A stretch of DNA of 64,000 bases from Neptunicoccus cionae (GTDB taxonomy: Bacteria > Pseudomonadota > Alphaproteobacteria > Rhodobacterales > Rhodobacteraceae), in contig NZ_PKOJ01000002.1 of assembly GCF_002860325.1 (NCBI RefSeq), forward strand, positions 1 through 64,000, in the 5' to 3' direction. The position numbers and the translations under genes were made by a program. The notes under the pieces are model-generated. The model was not told where the DNA came from, made no database searches, and saw only the letters and a list, made by a program, of their open reading frames with translations. Within the stretch, counting starts at the first letter, position 1; each line of letters begins with the position of its first letter. Below, in pieces: positions 33,982 through 43,546 of this stretch.

Positions 33982-35144
33982 TTTTCAGCCTCGACCGTTG
34001 CGCCGATTAGCGCATCTGCCACCCACTTGTGGAACAGGTGGGTCGGCCCGTCCATCACAGGCGAGAATTTACCGCCGTCAAAAAACGGGGCGTGCCGTCC
34101 CTTTTGCATGCCTTCCACTACGAATATGTCTTCCTTAAAAACCTCTTTCCACTGCGCAGTATTCTTTTCACGCAGGGGCGCGAACTGCGGAGAAGTCGCT
34201 TCCGGTTGGGCGTAGAATATTTCGACATGCTCGCGGGTTTTATCGAGAGAAACGGGTTCGAGCAAAATGGCGAAGTAATGGTCACGGTGAACCCCCAGCA
34301 ACACGTTGGGAAACACGCTGACATATTCCGCGCCCGTGTCCCATTCTGACCCGAGTCCTTCGAAGTCCGGAAAGACCGTTTCGTTATCGCCTGCAAGCTG
34401 ACGGTACACCAGTGTGCCCTGCCCCGCGTAACGATCCGCTTTGGTGATGTTGTAGTGATCCTCCAGCCGCGAGTAACTGTTCAATCCGGGGTGAACCCAA
34501 GGCAGGTGGTAGCTTTCGCAGTAATTCTCTACCGCAAGCTTCCAGTTGCAGGAAACTTCCAGACGAAAAGAACTGTCGTCCCCCGCATGATACAGCGGCT
34601 TTTCAAACATAGACCAGCGCGCCATCAGGTCTTTGTGGACCTCCTCAAACGGAGCGGCTTTGCCCGATACATTCACATAAACAACGTCAAGCCAAACATA
34701 ACTGCTGATTTCGATCAGGCCCAATTCATCCCGCTTGATGTCTTCGTGAACATTCTGCCCCGGCCCGCCCACATGCGGGGTGGAACGCAGGCGGCCGTCC
34801 AACCCGTAGCACCAGCTGTGATAGGGGCAGCGGATTGTACCGCGGATGTTGGCAGGTTTGTCGATCAGGATCATGCCGCGATGGCGGCAGGTGTTCTGGT
34901 AAACACGGACCCGCCCTTCGTGATCCCGCAGGATCAGCAGCGGCACGCCGAGGAAGTCAACGGGTTTGGCATCGCCGGAACGGGGCACATCCTTGGCAAA
35001 TCCGATACCGGACCAATTATCGAACAGTACAGATTTCCGTTCCTGATCAAAGACATCCTGATCTGTGTAATGGGCGTTTGGCAGCCCGCGTGCCAATGCG
35101 ACGTCTTGCGTTACTGCATTCAAATCCGAAAGAGCGATTGTCAT
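33978..35144 (-). CDS. Rieske non-haem iron oxygenase, alpha subunit
   Basis: A 388-residue ring-hydroxylating-type oxygenase. The Rieske cluster ligands are CRH and CPYH in CRHRGMILIDKP...IRCPYHSWCYGLDG (about residues 86-116). The mononuclear iron site is in ENYCESYHLPWVHPG. Relatives with this architecture demethylate quaternary amines such as glycine betaine, carnitine or stachydrine. With the downstream FAD/GcvT enzyme a two-step demethylation is likely. No ferredoxin reductase partner is nearby. Confidence 0.87.
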   Translation of the reverse strand: MTIALSDLNAVTQDVALARGLPNAHYTDQDVFDQERKSVLFDNWSGIGFAKDVPRSGDAKPVDFLGVPLLILRDHEGRVRVYQNTCRHRGMILIDKPANIRGTIRCPYHSWCYGLDGRLRSTPHVGGPGQNVHEDIKRDELGLIEISSYVWLDVVYVNVSGKAAPFEEVHKDLMARWSMFEKPLYHAGDDSSFRLEVSCNWKLAVENYCESYHLPWVHPGLNSYSRLEDHYNITKADRYAGQGTLVYRQLAGDNETVFPDFEGLGSEWDTGAEYVSVFPNVLLGVHRDHYFAILLEPVSLDKTREHVEIFYAQPEATSPQFAPLREKNTAQWKEVFKEDIFVVEGMQKGRHAPFFDGGKFSPVMDGPTHLFHKWVADALIGATVEAEK

Positions 35145-35237
35145 CCTGTCACCCGTCCCAATATGGTTTCCTGCTGTCGACTATGATTGTGAAAAAGTCG
35201 AAGTGCCAATATCGAGAAACTTGTTTTTGAGATGAAA

Positions 35238-36131
35238 TCAGCTCACGTGACGTGCGCACATCCAATCGTACAGGGTTCTTGTAGCTTCGGGCATGTCGGG
35301 GTTGGCTGCGATCAGGTAATATGCCCCCGGAGCCGCGCAGCTATGTTCATCCAAGGGCACCAGCGCCCCCTGTTCCAAAAGCGGTGCTGTCAGCTTGCGC
35401 CAGCCGAGCGCCAGCCCCGCCCCTTCCTGAGCCAGTTGAATAGCGATGGAGTAGTTGTTTACCCGACGTGCAGGCGCGATGGGGCCGTGATATTTCATCA
35501 TATCAAACCACACGGCCCATGTGGTCCAGTTCTCGTTGCGGGCGTCCATGTTGATCAGCGGTTCTCTGGCGAGTTCTTCAAGGCTTGCACCCTGCAGCCG
35601 TTCCGCCAGAGCCGGTGTGCAAACCGGCACCAGTTCATCCCCGAATAAACGTGTGTGTTCCGGTTCCCTTGGCGGCACCAGACGGTATTCGATTGCCAAA
35701 TCCGCGTGGATCGGCCTTTGCAACAAACGGTCCGAGATCTGTTGGTTGATCTGAATGCTTTCGTATTCCCGCCAGAACGAAATGATCCGCGGTGTGAGCC
35801 AGAGAGACGAAACCGCCGTGGTCGTCGCAATCTCTACCTTCGGTGTATCCGCCTGATTGCGCAGCGAGGCCGTTATGGCCGCTATGTCACGAAAACTGTG
35901 GCTGAGCACGGCAAACAGCCTCTCGCCGTCATCCGTGAGGGTCACAGACCGGTGCCCGCGTGTAAACAAGGCCAGTCCCAGCCATTTTTCCAAAGCCTTG
36001 ACCTGATGACTGACGGCACCCGGCGTAACGTTCAACTCGGCCGCAGCCTCGTTGAAGGCACCGCGACGTGAGGCTGCCTCGAACGCACGCAACATGGTGA
36101 GCGGCGGCATGTCATAGGGTTTGGATCGCAT
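35238..36131 (-). CDS. LysR-family regulator, GcvA-like
   Basis: A 297-residue LysR regulator. The N-terminal helix-turn-helix reads LRAFEAASRRGAFNEAAAELNVTPGAVSHQVKALEKWLG, a GcvA-type pattern, followed by the effector domain. It lies 93 bp upstream of the Rieske gene on the same strand, so it probably regulates the Rieske/FAD operon and might be part of it. The ATG at 36131 is preferred over an upstream start at 36149. Confidence 0.88.
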   Translation of the reverse strand: MRSKPYDMPPLTMLRAFEAASRRGAFNEAAAELNVTPGAVSHQVKALEKWLGLALFTRGHRSVTLTDDGERLFAVLSHSFRDIAAITASLRNQADTPKVEIATTTAVSSLWLTPRIISFWREYESIQINQQISDRLLQRPIHADLAIEYRLVPPREPEHTRLFGDELVPVCTPALAERLQGASLEELAREPLINMDARNENWTTWAVWFDMMKYHGPIAPARRVNNYSIAIQLAQEGAGLALGWRKLTAPLLEQGALVPLDEHSCAAPGAYYLIAANPDMPEATRTLYDWMCARHVS

Positions 36132-36188
36132 CGGCGCACCTGCACACAAATAGGTTGTCAGAACAGGTTACACATGTTTGCAGCGGGT

Positions 36189-36857
36189 TCAATCAGCCAA
36201 TGGCTCCCGCAGTTGCGGACCTTCGACGCGACCTGAATTCACCTCAAGCCCGACGCGGTGACGGGCGAAATAGGACGGATCGGCAGACTGCATTAATGTG
36301 GCAGCGCCTTTGCCTTCCTCTCCGAGCCAGAGACCGAAGTTTTCCGGTTTCACAGTAACCGGTTCACGGTGGTGGACTTCGGCAATGTCCGCACCCGCTT
36401 GGGTTGTGACCATCGCGCAAGTAACGGAGCGCTGGCCATCTGCTCCTGTCCAGACCTGCCAGATACCGGCAAAGGCCATCAGCGGATCTTCTGACGCATA
36501 GATATACCAGGGTTCCTTGCCTTTGCCCTTCTCGCGGTGCCATTCGTAAAACCCGTCAGCCGGAATAAGACAGCGACGGCTGCGTACCGCTTCGCGAAAA
36601 GCAGGCTTCTCGGCAATGGTCTCCGCTCGGGCGTTGATCAGTAGTGGGCCGTCACTTGGAGTTTTGTACCATTTTGGCAAAAATCCCCAACGCATTGGCA
36701 CCAGATGGCGTGCACCTTCGTGGAGCACAGCCACCGGGATATCCTGAGTGGGGCAGATGTTATAGCGCGGTTGCTCCCACTGAGCAGTGATTTCTGTCGC
36801 GCCGAACCAGCCAGCGACAGCATCCGTGGGAAGGGTCAGGGCAAAGCGGCCACACAT
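36189..36857 (-). CDS. SRAP-domain DNA-protein crosslink protein (YedK/HMCES family)
   Basis: A 222-residue protein starting MCGRFAL: once the initiator Met is removed, Cys2 forms a thiazolidine crosslink with abasic sites in single-stranded DNA. Other conserved blocks are RYNICPTQDIPV, LINARAETIAEKPAFREAVRSRRCLIPADGFYEW and MVTTQAGADIAEVHHREPV. It protects replication forks from abasic lesions. No SOS box was identified. Confidence 0.93.
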   Translation of the reverse strand: MCGRFALTLPTDAVAGWFGATEITAQWEQPRYNICPTQDIPVAVLHEGARHLVPMRWGFLPKWYKTPSDGPLLINARAETIAEKPAFREAVRSRRCLIPADGFYEWHREKGKGKEPWYIYASEDPLMAFAGIWQVWTGADGQRSVTCAMVTTQAGADIAEVHHREPVTVKPENFGLWLGEEGKGAATLMQSADPSYFARHRVGLEVNSGRVEGPQLREPLAD

Positions 36858-36875
36858 GTGGTTCCTCCTGCGCGG

Positions 36876-37841
36876 TTACTCCACGCGAAAATCCGGCCCC
36901 ATCCACGGAAATTTCTGCAAACAGGGTTCCATCAGCTTCTTGCGGATCAGCGGGCGCATCAAGGCTGCGACATCTCCGGCGATACTGTCCATTTCACCCT
37001 GACGCGCAATCAGTGAAATGCTGCGGGTCAACGCCTTGAACGGCAACGGCATCACATCAAGCGCGCCGTGAAAGCGTTGCGCGCTCATATAACCCAAGGG
37101 CGTTGTCACCGACCAGCTACGCCCGCTTGCAACCATCGAAAGGATCGCATGATAGCTGCCGAATTCAAACCGGTTTGGCAGATTGATCCGCTGGCGGGAC
37201 AAATGGGCTTCGATCTGGCGCCCCATCATCTGACGGGAGGAATAGCGCACGAATGGCAGTTTTTCCAACTGTTCGAATACAGGCTTGGCCTGATCCACAT
37301 AGCCTTTGGGAGCAACAGCAACAAAAGGTTCCTGCATCAGGCTGTGCACCTGCATCCATTTCTCGGCAATGTTGAGGTCCGCAACCACCACAAGATCCAG
37401 AGCGCGGGAATCCAAGGCATCTGTAAGGGTATAACTGCTCGCACTTTCCAGCAGGAACTGGCACCCTTTCAGCGCTCCGGCAAGCTGCTCCATCAGGGCG
37501 GGTGTGACTTCTGCGTCAAAATCCTCAATCAGCCCCAAGCGCAAACGGCTCATCTGGGAAAAGTTGTAAACCGCAAGCTCTGCTTTGGCCTGATTGGCTT
37601 CCGAGAGAATACTTTGGGCCCGTTTTAAAAAGAGCCCGCCCGCAGGGGTTAGTTGTTGGGGCCGCGTACTGCGATCCAGCAGGCTCGCCCCGAGTGCGGT
37701 TTCCAAATTGGTTAACTGTTGCGAGACGGAAGAAATGCTCGCCGAAAGACGTTTGGCCGCATTAGACACAGAGCCTTCTTCCACAGCCGCAATAAAAACT
37801 TCGATCGCCCAGAGCGATAATTTTCCAGGGGTATCTACCAT
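36876..37841 (-). CDS. LysR-family transcriptional regulator
   Basis: A 321-residue LysR protein. The winged helix is WAIEVFIAAVEEGSVSNAAKRLSASISSVSQQLTNLETALG, with effector-binding domain from about residue 95 (RLRLGLIEDFDAEVTPALMEQLAG). The target is unknown: both neighbours on this strand are a SRAP gene and another LysR gene, so it is not adjacent to a divergent operon. Confidence 0.85.
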   Translation of the reverse strand: MVDTPGKLSLWAIEVFIAAVEEGSVSNAAKRLSASISSVSQQLTNLETALGASLLDRSTRPQQLTPAGGLFLKRAQSILSEANQAKAELAVYNFSQMSRLRLGLIEDFDAEVTPALMEQLAGALKGCQFLLESASSYTLTDALDSRALDLVVVADLNIAEKWMQVHSLMQEPFVAVAPKGYVDQAKPVFEQLEKLPFVRYSSRQMMGRQIEAHLSRQRINLPNRFEFGSYHAILSMVASGRSWSVTTPLGYMSAQRFHGALDVMPLPFKALTRSISLIARQGEMDSIAGDVAALMRPLIRKKLMEPCLQKFPWMGPDFRVE

Positions 37842-37892
37842 GGCACCATTAAGGACAGCATGTGGATTTGGACAAGCCCTTTTATATTATAA

Positions 37893-38816
37893 TCATGGTT
37901 TTGAACGGTAAGAGATTTCCGCGCGCATCCGGTTCAACCTGTCGTCGACATGATCCAGAAAGGTTTGGATTAACGGCAGCCTGACGTTGTTTTTCCGCCA
38001 TTGGGCAAAGAATTCAAGCTGTCGGACTGGCAAATCTTCTAATACCTGCACCAGCCGCCCACTTACCAGATCGGCTCCGATCCGTGATTTTGGCAGGATA
38101 GCAAGCCCTGCACCGGACCGGCACAAATTATGAACCAGCCCGATATCATCGCATTTTATCCGGTAGGAAATCGCCGGAAACACGCTGCCCGAGCCACGGT
38201 AAAACAGTTTTGCCCAATCAGAAGCGGAATAATCGGTTCCAAGCAGGATCGGGATTTTTGCAGGTATGTCGCAGAGCGGGGTGGCTTTTACCCGTTCCGC
38301 CAGATCCGGCGCGGCATAAAAGGCGGCTCCGGTTCCTTCAATTTTACGAAAACTGATATCGTCGCTCGTCGGACTGTCCGAGGATACGACCAAATCGAAC
38401 AGTTCAAGTCCTTTTTCAGAGGTATCCGGCTCGAAGTTCAGTTCGATGCTGACTATCGGATGCGCAAGGAGGAAATCCTGCACAACTTCACGCAGGATAC
38501 CGCCCGACAGGAACACCGGCATATCCAGACGCAACACCTGTGCACGGGAACTGCGTTCGCTGGTCAGGGACTGAAGGCCTTCGGTGCCAATCTCCAACAT
38601 TTCCCGCGCAGCCTGATATATCCTGTGTCCCTCCGCCGTCAGATCGAACGAACGGGCCCGCTGGATCAACAGTTGTTTGCCGAGGTGGTCTTCAAGGTTT
38701 GCGATAAGATCAGAAGCTTTACTTTCCGACAGCCCAAGCGCCTTCGCTCCGGCTTTTACAGAGTTTTTGTCAACGACATAGGCAAAGGCGATCATCGCGA
38801 AATGTGGGTCAATCAT
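37893..38816 (-). CDS. LysR-family transcriptional regulator
   Basis: A 307-residue LysR protein with a rather divergent helix-turn-helix (FAMIAFAYVVDKNSVKAGAKALGLSESKASDLIANLEDHLG) and an ordinary effector domain. The ATG at 38816 (MIDPHF) is preferred; the longer frame to 38927 looks noncoding. It is the upstream member of a tandem LysR pair 51 bp apart. Confidence 0.82.
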   Translation of the reverse strand: MIDPHFAMIAFAYVVDKNSVKAGAKALGLSESKASDLIANLEDHLGKQLLIQRARSFDLTAEGHRIYQAAREMLEIGTEGLQSLTSERSSRAQVLRLDMPVFLSGGILREVVQDFLLAHPIVSIELNFEPDTSEKGLELFDLVVSSDSPTSDDISFRKIEGTGAAFYAAPDLAERVKATPLCDIPAKIPILLGTDYSASDWAKLFYRGSGSVFPAISYRIKCDDIGLVHNLCRSGAGLAILPKSRIGADLVSGRLVQVLEDLPVRQLEFFAQWRKNNVRLPLIQTFLDHVDDRLNRMRAEISYRSKP

Positions 38817-38979
38817 GCCAGTCTGGCCAATGTTGAATAATAAAGGGACAAACAACGTTAACGTTACCGTAGCAGGAAAGTTTCCCCCGCTCAATATACG
38901 GGAGGTTGAATATTTCCGCCCCAACAACTACCTTAGAGAGAAGAGGACCAAAAAGCGTTTTCCGGTGCAGATTTGGCAG

Positions 38980-40230
38980 CTACTGCGGTGCGGACAGACT
39001 GTTCAAAAAGCGGATGAGTTGCTCCACCTGCCTTTGGCTCAGTGTGGTGGGCACCTGCGCTTTTGGCGGATAGGCTTCGAATGCTGCGCGCCTGCGGCGC
39101 AATTCTGTAGCATCCACATAGTGGCCGATGCCTTCGGGCACTGAAAAGGAGTCCAGGCTTTCAAGGGGATTCATATGATGCCGGATTACAGCGTTTAATG
39201 TCGGAAAAACGCCATTGTGGCCATAGGGCGCTGTCTGCGCGACATTGCGCAAGAACGGTGTGCGAAACCGGTAACTGTCCTCAATGCGATCAGTGACCGC
39301 CAGACGCCCTGTATCCCGCGCTACGGGATCAAAGCGGCGGGTACGACCCGGCCCAAGGGGCGGCACCGCAAGATTATGGAACGCCTGATCCGACAGTAAC
39401 GGGCCACTGTGGCATTGGCTGCACTGTGCCGCCCCGTAGAACAGGGCCATGCCCGCACGCTGGTCCGCATCCAACGCAGAACGCTCCCCCGCAAGATACC
39501 GGTCAAAATCCGATCCGTTGGTGCGGAAAGTGGTGGAAATATAGGCCGCCAGAGCGTTTGCGATTCCTGCTATGTCGATCTCGGCTTGGCCTGCCAGTTG
39601 CCGATAGCTTGCGACCGCACCAACCCGCTTTGCAATGGCGCCCCAAGCGTCGGGCGCCCCCTTTAGAACAGCCGCGGCGATTTCATTGCTTTCAGGAGGG
39701 CCGGCCATTTCGGTATGTGCGATAAGCGGAAACAGTACCTGCGCCGCCAGCAGGCTTTTTAACCCTTCCGGCAAATGTTCCCCTGCAGGGGAACGGATCA
39801 CTGCCCCTTGTTGCTCGACCCGACCGTCATGGAACAACCTCCGCACCTGATGTGCCCCCAAATCCCAGAGCGCCGGAGCGTTACGGGCCTGACGTTGCAA
39901 CGCCTGTCCCATCTGGCGGTCTGTTCCCTGCCCTGTTCCCCCTGCCCCGATCCCGAGCGCAAGACCATCGCTCCCGCCATAGGCAGGATTGTGACAGGTC
40001 GCGCAGCTTATGTTCCGGTTGCCGGATAACACCGGATCAAAGAAGAGCGCACGACCAAGAGCAACTTCCTGCTCGCTGAAAGTCGCGAAATCACCCGCCA
40101 CCAAAGGCTTGGGCAACTCCTGCGCCTGTGCTACCCCTGCGAACAGCCCTGCACAGCAAAGGATAAACCGATGCGCAAACTTGCCATTGCCGCCTGCTTT
40201 CTTGCGGCCCCCGCGCTTGCTGAAATGCAA
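38980..40230 (-). CDS. MauG/cytochrome c peroxidase-family dihaem protein
   Basis: A roughly 416-residue periplasmic dihaem protein. Two c-type haem sites are visible, CATCH near the N-terminus and CSQCH in the second half, with LGRALFFDPVLSGNRNISC and YGHNGVFPTLNAVIRHHMNP typical of MauG/CcpA enzymes. The export signal is ILCCAGLFAGVAQA. No ATG or GTG lies in a sensible place: the nearest in-frame candidate is TTG at 40230, without a clear ribosome site, so the start is uncertain. The 5' end overlaps the divergent Sel1 gene. Confidence 0.8.
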   Translation of the reverse strand: MHFSKRGGRKKAGGNGKFAHRFILCCAGLFAGVAQAQELPKPLVAGDFATFSEQEVALGRALFFDPVLSGNRNISCATCHNPAYGGSDGLALGIGAGGTGQGTDRQMGQALQRQARNAPALWDLGAHQVRRLFHDGRVEQQGAVIRSPAGEHLPEGLKSLLAAQVLFPLIAHTEMAGPPESNEIAAAVLKGAPDAWGAIAKRVGAVASYRQLAGQAEIDIAGIANALAAYISTTFRTNGSDFDRYLAGERSALDADQRAGMALFYGAAQCSQCHSGPLLSDQAFHNLAVPPLGPGRTRRFDPVARDTGRLAVTDRIEDSYRFRTPFLRNVAQTAPYGHNGVFPTLNAVIRHHMNPLESLDSFSVPEGIGHYVDATELRRRRAAFEAYPPKAQVPTTLSQRQVEQLIRFLNSLSAPQ

Positions 40231-40647
40231 ATGGCGCGCGATGCGTTCCAGCGGGGACAATTTACCAGAACAGTCGCGCTTCTTACCCCTGCCGCGCAAT
40301 CGGGGAATGCAGAAGCCGAGTTCCTTTTGGGGCGCATATATATGTTGGGTCTCGGGCATCCTGTTGATACCTTGCGCGGCGTGGAATTTCTGAAACGCGC
40401 CGCAGGCAGGGGCCATCCGGCCGCGCAATTGCATCTTTCCAAATCCTACGCAAGCGGCTCCGGACTGGCTGCTTCTGATCCCCTTCGTGCGGCACTTTGG
40501 GCAGAGCTTGCTGCGCAAGCAAAGGCAGAAGGCGCTGCGGCACATCTGGCCCAGCAACGCCGCAACCTGTCGGAACAGGATAAATCCCGTCTTGTGCCAT
40601 TGCTGTCCGATTATCGCAGGCATCTGTTCCCCTTCAGCCCCGAGTAA
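40171..40647 (+). CDS. Exported Sel1-repeat protein
   Basis: A 158-residue periplasmic protein. A clean signal peptide (MRKLAIAACFLAAPALA) is followed by Sel1-like repeats around residues 45-105 (GNAEAEFLLGRIYMLGLG, then GHPAAQLHLSKSYASGSG). Such repeats mediate protein-protein contacts. Its start lies on the opposite strand to the signal region of the dihaem peroxidase, so the two genes overlap head to head. Confidence 0.78.
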   Translation: MRKLAIAACFLAAPALAEMQMARDAFQRGQFTRTVALLTPAAQSGNAEAEFLLGRIYMLGLGHPVDTLRGVEFLKRAAGRGHPAAQLHLSKSYASGSGLAASDPLRAALWAELAAQAKAEGAAAHLAQQRRNLSEQDKSRLVPLLSDYRRHLFPFSPE

Positions 40648-40768
40648 CACAGAAATCCGATCCGACTGCAACATCGGACACCGCGCTGCGCGTTGATCCA
40701 TCTTCCCCCTTGGAACAGTTGCACAGCCAGCCTATAACGCAGCCAAACACCAGCAAAGGCCCTGCCCC

Positions 40769-41362
40769 ATGCGCACAGCGACCCTGACACGAAACACCGC
40801 CGAAACCGCCATTACGGTTGAAATCAACCTCGATGGGACCGGCATTTACGACAATGAAACCGGCGTCGGCTTTTTCGATCATATGCTGGATCAACTGTCC
40901 CGCCACGCGTTGATTGATATGAAGGTGCGGGCCAAGGGCGATCTGCACATTGACGACCACCACACCGTCGAAGATGTGGGGCTGGCGCTGGGCAAGGCTC
41001 TGGCCGAGGCTGTGGGCGACAAACGGGGCATCCGGCGCTATGGCTCCTGCCTGCTGCCGATGGATGACGCATTGGTACGTGCTGCCCTTGATCTGTCGGG
41101 ACGGCCCTATCTGGTCTGGAAAGTCGATCTGCCTACCGCGAAAATCGGCAGTTTTGACACCGAACTGGTGCGCGAATTCTTTACTGCATTTGCCATGCAG
41201 GGAGGCATTACCCTGCATGTTGAAGCGCTTGACGGGTTTAACAGCCACCACATCGTGGAAGCCGCTTTCAAATCGGTCGCGCAGGCCCTGCGTGCAGCGC
41301 TTGAAACCGACCCGCGCAAATCTGATGCGATCCCGTCAACCAAAGGCACCCTGTCCGAATGA
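40769..41362 (+). CDS. hisB: Imidazoleglycerol-phosphate dehydratase
   Basis: A 197-residue monofunctional HisB for histidine synthesis. It has the duplicated metal-binding fold with [29 protein letters not shown] and the second-half [13 protein letters not shown]. It overlaps hisH by 4 bp (ATGA). First gene of the local his cluster. Confidence 0.97.
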   Translation: MRTATLTRNTAETAITVEINLDGTGIYDNETGVGFFDHMLDQLSRHALIDMKVRAKGDLHIDDHHTVEDVGLALGKALAEAVGDKRGIRRYGSCLLPMDDALVRAALDLSGRPYLVWKVDLPTAKIGSFDTELVREFFTAFAMQGGITLHVEALDGFNSHHIVEAAFKSVAQALRAALETDPRKSDAIPSTKGTLSE

Positions 41363-41994
41363 TTACCGCAATTGTTGATTATAACTCCGGCAACCTGCGC
41401 TCTGCAGAAAAGAGCTTCCAGCGGATGGCGGCTGAAGTAGGCGGTGGTGACATCATCGTAACAGACGACCCCGAACAGGTGCGCCGTGCGGATCGGGTAG
41501 TTCTTCCGGGTGTTGGTGCTTTTGCCGATTGCCGTCAGGAACTTGGCGCGATTGACGGGCTGTTCGGCGCGATCGAAGAAAAGGTCAAAGCGGGCAATCC
41601 GTTTTTGGGAATCTGCGTTGGGATGCAGATGATGGCCACTTGGGGCCGCGAACATGGCAACCACACGGGCTTTGACTGGATCAAGGGCGAAGTGGTCGCC
41701 CTGACACCGAACGATCCGGCGTTGAAAATCCCGCACATGGGCTGGAACAGCCTGAACCAGTCACCGGATCACCCTGTGTTTGAAGGTATTACAGCAGGCG
41801 ATCACGTCTATTTCGTGCATTCCTACCATCTGGTTCCCGAAAACCCCGCCGACATCGTGGCGACAGTGGATTACGGAGGCGGCATCATCGCAGCCGTGGG
41901 GCGTGACAATATCATCGGCACCCAGTTCCATCCTGAAAAAAGTCAGGCGACCGGATTGCGCCTGATCGGAAACTTTCTGAAATGGAACCCTTAA
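41359..41994 (+). CDS. hisH: Imidazole glycerol phosphate synthase, glutaminase subunit
   Basis: A 211-residue class I amidotransferase that feeds ammonia to HisF. The nucleophile is in [11 protein letters not shown], the oxyanion region PGVGAFADC, and the His-Glu pair is in [12 protein letters not shown]. It is translationally coupled to hisB. Confidence 0.97.
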   Translation: MITAIVDYNSGNLRSAEKSFQRMAAEVGGGDIIVTDDPEQVRRADRVVLPGVGAFADCRQELGAIDGLFGAIEEKVKAGNPFLGICVGMQMMATWGREHGNHTGFDWIKGEVVALTPNDPALKIPHMGWNSLNQSPDHPVFEGITAGDHVYFVHSYHLVPENPADIVATVDYGGGIIAAVGRDNIIGTQFHPEKSQATGLRLIGNFLKWNP

Positions 41995-42023
41995 CTGGGG
42001 TCCATTTCAGTTCAGGCTTTTGG

Positions 42024-42413
42024 CTACTTCACCCTCGCCCATGATCCGCCGCTGCGGCACACGCCAAGCACGCAGCCTTTGACGTTCAGGCTGTTCCCGC
42101 TTAGCACCAGTTTGCCGGAATAGGTCTTGTCGCGGTCAGGCGAATAAACCTTGCCGCCGCCATAGTTTCCGCCACCTTTGTTTTCCATATCCCAGATCAG
42201 CTTGCGTCCCTGGTTTTCCGACTTGAACGCCTTGCCGTTGCTGTCAAAGGAATTGACCAGAACACCGCAGATCTTGCTGCCGCAGGAACTGATCTTGATA
42301 TGACCCGAGTTTCCGTTGTCATCCGCAATCGTGCGCCATGTGCCATAGATATCATCCGCATAAGCCGGAGCCGACAGGCTCGCCAGTACTGCGATTATTG
42401 CCAGTTTTTTCAT
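42024..42413 (-). CDS. DUF2147 exported protein, reversed inside the his operon
   Basis: A 129-residue protein with a signal peptide ([19 protein letters not shown]) and a DUF2147 beta-barrel-like domain: [33 protein letters not shown], then [29 protein letters not shown]. Two Cys pairs probably form disulfides. GGGAGG precedes the ATG. It lies between hisH and hisA but on the opposite strand. Function unknown. Confidence 0.85.
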   Translation of the reverse strand: MKKLAIIAVLASLSAPAYADDIYGTWRTIADDNGNSGHIKISSCGSKICGVLVNSFDSNGKAFKSENQGRKLIWDMENKGGGNYGGGKVYSPDRDKTYSGKLVLSGNSLNVKGCVLGVCRSGGSWARVK

Positions 42414-42548
42414 AGTATCCTCCCTGTTTTTTTGATCCTGCGCAGAGCGCTGCCGCCGGTCAAGCAAAACCCAAGGGAAAGCGGACCTTTGCAATTCGGC
42501 GCCTATGGGGCTAGAGGAAAGCGGAAAGACAAAACTTCGGGCGACACC

Positions 42549-43271
42549 ATGATTCTATACCCTGCGATTGACCTTAAAGATGGCGCCTGCGTGCGTCTTT
42601 ACAAAGGCGAGATGGATCAGGCGACCGTGTTTAATGATGATCCGGCCGCACAAGCACAGGCCTTTGTGGATCAGGGCTGTGACTGGCTGCATCTGGTGGA
42701 TCTTAACGGGGCTTTTGCAGGGGAACCGGTGAATGCCCGCCCTGTGGAGGACATCCTGAAGTCCGTTATAGTCCCTGCCCAGCTTGGCGGCGGTATTCGC
42801 GACATGGCCACCATCGAAGGCTGGCTGTCCAAAGGGTTGCAGCGGGTCATCCTTGGCACCGTTGCGGTGGAGAATCCCGATCTTGTGCGCGAAGCGGCCA
42901 GAGCGTTCCCCGGTCATGTGGCCGTTGGCATTGATGCGCGCAACGGTATGGTCGCAACCCGCGGCTGGGCCGAGGAAACCACAATCAACGTGACCGATCT
43001 GGCCCGCCAGTTTGAAGACGCCGGCGTTGCCGCGATCATCTACACCGACATTAACCGCGACGGCGCGATGCAAGGCCCGAATGTCGAAGCTACTGCCGAT
43101 CTGGCCCGCGCGGTTTCCATCCCTGTGATTGCGTCGGGTGGTGTATCTTCTATGGCTGACCTTCAGGCGCTCAAGGATTGCGGGGCGCCACTGGACGGCG
43201 CCATCTCCGGCCGTGCGCTTTATGACGGACAAATCAACGTGGCCGATGCCGCGGCACTTCTGAAGGCATGA
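42549..43271 (+). CDS. hisA: ProFAR isomerase HisA
   Basis: A 240-residue (beta/alpha)8-barrel isomerase. It shows [14 protein letters not shown] with the catalytic Asp, QLGGGIRDM, and the second Asp in [15 protein letters not shown]. The ATG at 42549 is in the usual family position; the longer frame runs back through the antisense DUF2147 gene and is spurious. It overlaps the next small gene by 4 bp. Confidence 0.97.
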   Translation: MILYPAIDLKDGACVRLYKGEMDQATVFNDDPAAQAQAFVDQGCDWLHLVDLNGAFAGEPVNARPVEDILKSVIVPAQLGGGIRDMATIEGWLSKGLQRVILGTVAVENPDLVREAARAFPGHVAVGIDARNGMVATRGWAEETTINVTDLARQFEDAGVAAIIYTDINRDGAMQGPNVEATADLARAVSIPVIASGGVSSMADLQALKDCGAPLDGAISGRALYDGQINVADAAALLKA

Positions 43272-43546
43272 AACTGAAACAGATCCTCGTCATTCTCTAT
43301 ACCCTGCCGCTGATGGTGTTTCTTTGTACCACCATATTTGCGGTAATTGCGGATATGATCGGAAGCTGCGCCTATAACGATGGCACCATAACCCATTGCA
43401 CCGCTTGGGGACGCGACTACAGCTGGTTGTACGACACCGCCACACCGGTCGGTTTTATGTCGAACTGGGCCTTCCTTGTCGCATGGATTTTACTCGGCGG
43501 CTGTACTATGTATGCGCTTGACTGGTTGAAGAAACGAAATGCTTAA
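43268..43546 (+). CDS. Small membrane protein embedded in the his operon
   Basis: A 92-residue protein with two hydrophobic helices ([21 protein letters not shown] and [19 protein letters not shown]) separated by a loop carrying [11 protein letters not shown], whose two Cys could form a disulfide. It overlaps both hisA (ATGA) and the hisF start (8 bp), so it is translated as part of the operon. Unrecognised; no link to histidine synthesis is obvious. Confidence 0.75.
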   Translation: MKLKQILVILYTLPLMVFLCTTIFAVIADMIGSCAYNDGTITHCTAWGRDYSWLYDTATPVGFMSNWAFLVAWILLGGCTMYALDWLKKRNA

